The notes under the pieces are model-generated. The model saw only the letters and a program-made list of their open reading frames with translations. It did not search any database and was not told where the DNA came from. Shown one piece after another: positions 60,420 to 64,000 of a stretch of DNA of 64,000 nucleotides. Position numbers and translations under genes: made by a program. Position 1 is the first letter of the stretch. Each line of letters begins with the position of its first letter. The DNA is taken from contig NZ_CP049780.1 in the NCBI RefSeq assembly GCF_011193355.1, positions 2,208,556-2,272,555 of the forward strand, given 5' to 3'. Origin of the DNA: Streptomyces sp. JB150 (GTDB lineage: Bacteria > Actinomycetota > Actinomycetes > Streptomycetales > Streptomycetaceae).

Positions 60420-61222
60420 GACCGTCCCTCCGCAGCAGTGAGCGAAACCGTTCCGAGGGTGGAGAAGACCGCGGTGGCCGTCGTGCCGGCCGGGAAGGGC
60501 GCCGCGTCGGTGACCCCGCCGGTCAGCACGGTCCAGCCCGCCTCGATGCGCAGTCCCCGCCGGTGGAGCAGCCGGGCGGCGAACAGGAGCGCGCCGACCG
60601 GGTCGCCGAGCACGTCCGCGCCGACGCCCTTGCCGGCGGTGACGCCGTCGACGTCGATCCGGCAGCTCTCCTCGCGCAGGCCGTCGCCGGCGGGGCGGGC
60701 GGTGCCGCCGAGGGCGTACAGGGCGCTGGAGCCGTTGTCCGCGATGACGTCCGGCAGCGTGAACCGGTAGTCCGCGAACCGGCTGTCGATGACCTCGAGT
60801 CCGGCGCGGACCCGTCCGATCGCCCGGCGGGCCGCCGTCTCGTCGGCGGTCCCGTCCAGGGGCGCGGCCATCTCGAAGGCGATCTCCGGCTCGATCCTCG
60901 GCTGGATCAGACCGCCCACCGGGACGGTCGCGCCGGCCGGCCGCACCATCCGGTCGGTGAGCCAGGCCACCAGCGGCTCGGCCACGTTCATGCGCTGCTG
61001 CTTGGCCCGCGACGTGAGCCCCAGCTTGACGCCGACGAGCCGTTCCCCGCGGGCCAGCCGCAGCCGCAGCGCGGTGTCCTGCACCCGGTACGCCGTCTCG
61101 GCGTCCAGCCCCGGCCATTGGCCGGTCAGCGGGGTCAGCGCGGTCGCGGACGCCTCCGCGTCGAGCAGCAGCCGCGCCGCCCTCACCACGTCCGTCGCCG
61201 TCGCACCCACGTCCGTCGCCAC
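60416..61222 (-). CDS. 2-keto-4-pentenoate hydratase/oxalocrotonate decarboxylase-like protein
   Basis: 268 aa. Contains 'LVGVKLGLTSRAKQQRMNVAEPLVAWLTDRM', 'IQPRIEPEIAFEMA' (metal-binding Glu pair), 'GLEVIDSRFADYRFTLPDVIADNGSSALYALGG' and 'AGWTVLTGGVTDAAPF', the fumarylacetoacetase-like fold. The family contains hydratases and decarboxylases of meta-cleavage pathways; sequence alone does not tell which. GTG 61222 is chosen for its GGAGG at 6 nt; a further GTG at 61231 and ATG 61324 lie upstream. First gene of the seven-gene operon. Confidence 0.88.
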   Translation of the reverse strand: MATDVGATATDVVRAARLLLDAEASATALTPLTGQWPGLDAETAYRVQDTALRLRLARGERLVGVKLGLTSRAKQQRMNVAEPLVAWLTDRMVRPAGATVPVGGLIQPRIEPEIAFEMAAPLDGTADETAARRAIGRVRAGLEVIDSRFADYRFTLPDVIADNGSSALYALGGTARPAGDGLREESCRIDVDGVTAGKGVGADVLGDPVGALLFAARLLHRRGLRIEAGWTVLTGGVTDAAPFPAGTTATAVFSTLGTVSLTAAEGRS

Positions 61223-61313
61223 AGCACACACCTCCGCCTCGGACTGCTCCGACGGGTCATCTTGGGGAGCGGCGCCGGGCGTGCGGCGGCTGTTTCCACT
61301 CATCGAAAACCGC

Positions 61314-61485
61314 GCGGAAGCCATTCCGCTGAGCGGGCGTCAGTGCCCGCCGGGGGTCCGGCATGGCGGACCATCGCAGCCCCGCCCGGGGGAAGGGGCG
61401 GGTCCGGCGGGTGGTCACGGGCGGCCCGCCCCGTCGAACGTTCAGGGAGCGACGAGCCGCGCACGGTGTGCGCCGAACGTTTGGG
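61314..61485. promoter_or_regulatory. operators in the divergent iclR/meta-cleavage promoter
   Basis: Within the 447-bp divergent gap: GCGGAA-N4-TTCCGC, a perfect dyad (61314-61329), and two related boxes CGAACGTT(C/T)(A/G)GG at 61435-61446 and 61474-61485, the first containing palindromic GAACGTTC. Likely IclR sites and core promoters; no other gene is seen in the gap. Confidence 0.5.
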
Positions 61486-61669
61486 AGGCGTGGCGCGGCA
61501 GCGCGCGATGTGTGTTCAGAGGCGGTGGCGGGCGCCCCTCGACGGACGTACGTTCGCCCGCAGCGGGGTTGACCCCCCGTGCGCGTCTCAGCTTCGCCAG
61601 GGGTAGTCGATGGCTGTGCGAACCACGCCCGCCCCTGGGCGTCCCACGCTCAGCAGAGAGGCCAGGGGG

Positions 61670-62449
61670 ATGGCGGGCAACACCAATCAGGTCGGCGTAT
61701 CGGTCACGAGTCGTGTTCTGGCAGTCCTCGGAACGTTCGATGTGCGGCACCCGAGTCTGTCGCTGACGGAGATCGCCCGGCGGGCGGGCATACCCATCAC
61801 CACCGTCCACCGGTTGTTGTCGGAACTGGAGAAATGGCGCGCTGTGGAGCGGGGGCCGGACGGGCGCTACCGCATCGGCCTGCGCTTGTGGGAGCTGGGC
61901 AGTCTGACCTCCGCCCGCACCCGGCTGCGGGAGGTGGCGCTGCCCTATCTGCACGCCCTGCACGAGGCGACCCGCGCCCAGGTGTTCGTCGCGGTCGCCG
62001 ACGAGGGCGACGTGGTGTACGTCGAGCGGTTCGGCGCGGCCGGCCCGCCGTGGGAGTCCGCGCCCCGGCTGCCGGTGCGCCAGCCGATGGAGCAATCGGC
62101 CGCGGGCCTGGCCCTGCTGGCCTACCACGGCCGCGACCACGAGCCGCGCCCGCTGGGGCGTACGCACTCGGCGGCCCTCGCGGAACTGCTGCGCCGTGCC
62201 CGCCGCCAGGGCTGCGTGGTCCTGCCCGACGCCGCCGACCGGGGCGCGGTGAACATCGCCGCGCCGGTGCTCGGCGGGAACGGTCACGCGGTCGCGGCCA
62301 TGGGCCTGTCGGTACGGTCCCCGCAGCGCGCGGAACGGTGGCGCGAACCCCTGCTGTCGGCCACGTCCGGGATGCAGCGCACGCTGCTGGGCCGCGGCGA
62401 GGACATGGTGGCCGCGCAGCCGGCGGCGGTCTTCGGGGCGAGCGGATGA
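61670..62449 (+). CDS. IclR-family regulator of the meta-cleavage operon
   Basis: 259 aa from ATG 61670; 'MAGNTNQVGVSVTSRVLAVL' is a common IclR opening. ATG 61610 (AGGGG 6-7 nt upstream) would add 20 residues and cannot be excluded. HTH 'SLTEIARRAGIPITTVHRLLSELEKWRAV', ligand domain 'FGAAGPPWESAPRLPVRQPMEQSAAGLALLA' and 'NIAAPVLGGNGHAVAAMGLSV'. Divergent from the dioxygenase operon, in line with IclR control of aromatic pathways such as PcaU and PobR. Confidence 0.88.
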   Translation: MAGNTNQVGVSVTSRVLAVLGTFDVRHPSLSLTEIARRAGIPITTVHRLLSELEKWRAVERGPDGRYRIGLRLWELGSLTSARTRLREVALPYLHALHEATRAQVFVAVADEGDVVYVERFGAAGPPWESAPRLPVRQPMEQSAAGLALLAYHGRDHEPRPLGRTHSAALAELLRRARRQGCVVLPDAADRGAVNIAAPVLGGNGHAVAAMGLSVRSPQRAERWREPLLSATSGMQRTLLGRGEDMVAAQPAAVFGASG

Positions 62450-62574
62450 GGTGACCCCCGGCACACCGGACGGCGCAGCCCCGCCCGGAGCGAACGGCGG
62501 CGAGTATCGGGCGAGCAGGAGTCACGTCAGCGGTCTTGATACCCCCGGGTGACCCCCCGGCGTGCCGGTGTTTC

Positions 62575-62614
62575 GCACTCCGCCGCAGGTGACAACGTTT
62601 CTGCGGCGGAGTGC
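62575..62614. terminator. perfect bidirectional hairpin
   Basis: 14-bp perfect stem (62575-62588, 62601-62614), 12-nt loop, between the rightward iclR and the leftward tRNA-CAT gene. Serves as terminator for both. Confidence 0.75.
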
Positions 62615-62619
62615 TTCGG

Positions 62620-62693
62620 TGGGGCGGGTGGGACTCGAACCCACGGCCGACGGATTATGAGTCCGCTGCTCTAACCGGCTGAGCTACCGCCCC
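62620..62693 (-). tRNA. tRNA with CAT anticodon (elongator Met or Ile2)
   Basis: 74 nt including discriminator A. Acceptor stem GGGGCGG/CCGCCCC, D-arm 'AGCTCAGCCGGTTAGAGC', anticodon loop CTCATAA, T-arm 'GTGGGTTCGAGTCCCAC'. The DNA does not encode a full CCA (ACCG). Not initiator tRNA because position 1-72 is a G-C pair and the anticodon stem lacks the three G-C pairs. Met versus lysidine-modified Ile cannot be settled by eye. Confidence 0.9.
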
Positions 62694-62827
62694 TCACGGC
62701 GCGTCGCGCACATGTGTGCGCGCCGTCTGCCGCAGCATAGCCGCTCATACGATCTCCTGCTCCGGCATGGTCGGCATCGCACGACCATGAGGACTCCGCC
62801 GCGGCCCGGACGGTTCCCCCGGACATG

Positions 62828-62849
62828 AAAAAGGACCCCGGAGGGTCCT
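62828..62849 (-). terminator. rho-independent terminator of the tRNA-Asn genes
   Basis: Minus-strand hairpin AGGACCC-N4-GGGTCCT followed by five U, 12 nt after the second tRNA-Asn. Confidence 0.85.
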
Positions 62850-62860
62850 CGTTCAGCATG

Positions 62861-62933
62861 CTCCCCCGACTGGACTCGAACCAGTAACCTGCCGGTTAAC
62901 AGCCGGCTGCTCTGCCAATTGAGCTACGGAGGA
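62861..62933 (-). tRNA. tRNA-Asn(GTT), second copy
   Basis: 73 nt; acceptor TCCTCCG/CGGGGGA with one T-G pair, discriminator G, anticodon loop CTGTTAA, T-arm 'ACTGGTTCGAGTCCAGT'. Identical to the copy 5 nt upstream. Confidence 0.95.
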
Positions 62934-62938
62934 CCGAG

Positions 62939-63011
62939 CTCCCCCGACTGGACTCGAACCAGTAACCTGCCGGTTAACAGCCGGCTGCTCTGCCAATTGA
63001 GCTACGGAGGA
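62939..63011 (-). tRNA. tRNA-Asn(GTT), first copy
   Basis: 73 nt, identical in sequence to the copy at 62861-62933 and separated from it by only 5 nt, so they are co-transcribed. Anticodon GTT reads both Asn codons. Confidence 0.95.
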
Positions 63012-63178
63012 ATGCCTCGTTGCATTGAACGTACCTACCTGGGTATCCGCCAGGGGGCGCTCGCTCGCTGCGACACATACATTAGCGCAAGCAGGGGGGT
63101 GCTTCGCCAATCGGTACCTCCGGGTTCGCTGCCGCACCGGAACCGTGCCAGGGACTACGCAAGGAAAGGGTGGCCGCC

Positions 63179-63481
63179 ATGCGTTACCGGCTCACGTTCG
63201 TCGTCGGACTCGCTCTGGGTTACGTCCTGGGCACACGGGCCGGGCGAGAGCGCTACGAACAGCTGAAGAAGTCGGCCCAGCGACTCTCCCAGAACCCGGC
63301 CGTGCGCAACACCGCCGAGACCGCTGCCCAGCAGGGCCGCGAGTTCGCGGGCAAGGCGTATCACGTGGTCAGCGACAAGGTGGGCGACCGTATGCCCGAC
63401 TCCGTCGCGCACCGCGTGCGTGCCGTCCGCGACCGCTCGAACGGCTCGGCGGGCGACGACTGGGGCACGAGCACCACGTAA
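63179..63481 (+). CDS. small membrane-anchored protein (YtxH-like)
   Basis: 100 aa. One N-terminal helix 'LTFVVGLALGYVLGTRAGRERY' then a soluble amphipathic coil ('EQLKKSAQRLSQNPAVRNTAETAAQQGREFAGKAYHVVSDKVGDR'). This matches the YtxH-type general-stress proteins conserved in Streptomyces. ATG 63179 has AAGGAAAGGG upstream; GTG 63170 would add three residues. Monocistronic, followed by a strong terminator. Confidence 0.82.
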   Translation: MRYRLTFVVGLALGYVLGTRAGRERYEQLKKSAQRLSQNPAVRNTAETAAQQGREFAGKAYHVVSDKVGDRMPDSVAHRVRAVRDRSNGSAGDDWGTSTT

Positions 63482-63493
63482 GTCCGCGTCCTT

Positions 63494-63532
63494 GCCCCCA
63501 GGGGGAGACGGGCACCCGTCCCCCCTGGGGGC
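63494..63532. terminator. strong GC-rich hairpin
   Basis: Arms GCCCCCAGGGGG and CCCCCTGGGGGC (12 bp) plus an inner GACGGG/CCCGTC extension; about 12 nt after the YtxH-like stop. Confidence 0.8.
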
Positions 63533-63569
63533 GACCCGGCTCGAGCCCGCGCGGCGCTACGGCACAATC

Positions 63570-64000
63570 ATGCGTATGGGGATAGTCGCCGGGTTGGACA
63601 GTTCACCCGATTTCACTCGTATCGTCGTCTGCGACACGGACACGGGGGCCGTGCTCAGGCAGGGATATGCCCCCCATCCGCTGGAGAGCCCCGACGGCGG
63701 GCGACCCAGTGACGTCGATCCACAGGCCTGGCTGCTCTCCCTCGGCGAGGCCGCCGCCGGCGGCCTGCTGGAGGGCGTCCAGGCCATCGGCGTCTCCGCG
63801 CAGGCGAACGCGGTGATCCCGCTGGACGCGCAGGGCAACACCGTGCGCCCCGCGATGACCGGCGGCGACAAGCGCGCGCAGGTCGCGGCGGCCGATCTGG
63901 TCGACGCGCTCGGCGGCCGGGAGGCCTGGGCGCAGGCCGTCGGCTGCGTCCCGCAGGCCGCGCACCCGGTCACCAAGCTGCGCTGGCTCGCGAAGAACGA
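63570..64000 (+). CDS. xylulokinase/FGGY sugar kinase, N-terminal part (3' end outside window)
   Basis: The visible 143 residues match the FGGY N-terminal domain: 'VAGLDSSPDFTRIVVCDTDTGAVL' (phosphate-1 loop), 'GVSAQANAVIPLDAQGNTVRPAMTGGDKRAQ' and 'QAVGCVPQAAHPVTKLRWLAKNE' (the start of the 'K-L-x-W' substrate segment, as in XylB). ATG 63570 is chosen; ATG 63576 is equally possible. No ribosome site is seen, so the message may be nearly leaderless. Substrate probably D-xylulose. Confidence 0.85.
   Translation, partial: MRMGIVAGLDSSPDFTRIVVCDTDTGAVLRQGYAPHPLESPDGGRPSDVDPQAWLLSLGEAAAGGLLEGVQAIGVSAQANAVIPLDAQGNTVRPAMTGGDKRAQVAAADLVDALGGREAWAQAVGCVPQAAHPVTKLRWLAKN

Noticed and set aside
62939..63011. 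Integration (att) site remnant at the duplicated tRNA-Asn
   Set aside because: Both copies are complete with a shared terminator, and no integrase or mobile genes flank them; simple tandem duplication explains it.

Overview
The window is high-GC (roughly 72%) actinobacterial chromosome, almost certainly Streptomyces. Pointers are G/C-ending codons, many 1-4 nt stop/start overlaps (ATGA, GTGA), GTG/TTG starts, an HTH-DUF5753/DUF397 pair, paired MAB_1171c-type membrane proteins, MatB beside a carboxyltransferase, SARP-type domains, STAS/HATPase anti-sigma modules, and sugar ABC operons without their own ATPase. No IS element, phage or CRISPR array was seen.

0-16 kb: a secreted GH43 arabinanase, an anti-sigma-like ATPase, the HTH/DUF397 pair, and a large Rhs polymorphic toxin with candidate immunity genes and a DUF4291 gene. 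An arabinoside-use operon follows (solute-binding protein, two permeases, GH51 arabinofuranosidase). The GH43 and ABC promoters share a composite operator that recurs, with the same internal spacing, before an iclR-lactonase operon at 22.6 kb. 16-26 kb: an ImmA/IrrE-type peptidase with two related membrane proteins and a flavoenzyme, the iclR-SMP-30 operon, a PadR/isochorismatase divergent pair, a patch of scrambled gene fragments (24.0-25.2 kb) and an alpha/beta hydrolase.

26-33 kb: a graspetide (ATP-grasp RiPP) locus of the imiditide type. It has a precursor peptide, an ATP-grasp ligase that appears frameshifted, and a PIMT-like methyltransferase; a divergent HTH regulator and a GNAT acetyltransferase sit alongside. 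33-36 kb: matB and a carboxyltransferase. 36-44 kb: a vWA-MoxR-VMAP ternary conflict system (TCD-like protein, trypsin-VMAP protein, MoxR ATPase, and a 1297-residue vWA/pseudokinase/SARP/pseudo-HAD fusion). 44-47 kb: an MreB-like protein and MEDS-HATPase, STAS and STAS-ANTAR signalling proteins.

47-62.5 kb looks like an undescribed biosynthetic locus. A leftward unit encodes a tautomerase, a LeuA that lacks most of the leucine-sensing domain, a 20-residue peptide with a very strong ribosome binding site, a perfect 16-bp hairpin, a ThiF/E1-like enzyme with an RRE-like N-terminus, and a MATE-like exporter. A rightward unit encodes a stand-alone LeuD, a DMT exporter and an Lrp regulator. A second leftward unit of seven tightly packed genes encodes a complete-looking LigAB-type meta-cleavage route plus a methyltransferase and a TIM-barrel enzyme, controlled by a divergent IclR protein. 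The right end holds a CAT-anticodon tRNA, two identical tRNA-Asn genes, a small membrane protein and the start of a xylulokinase-like gene.
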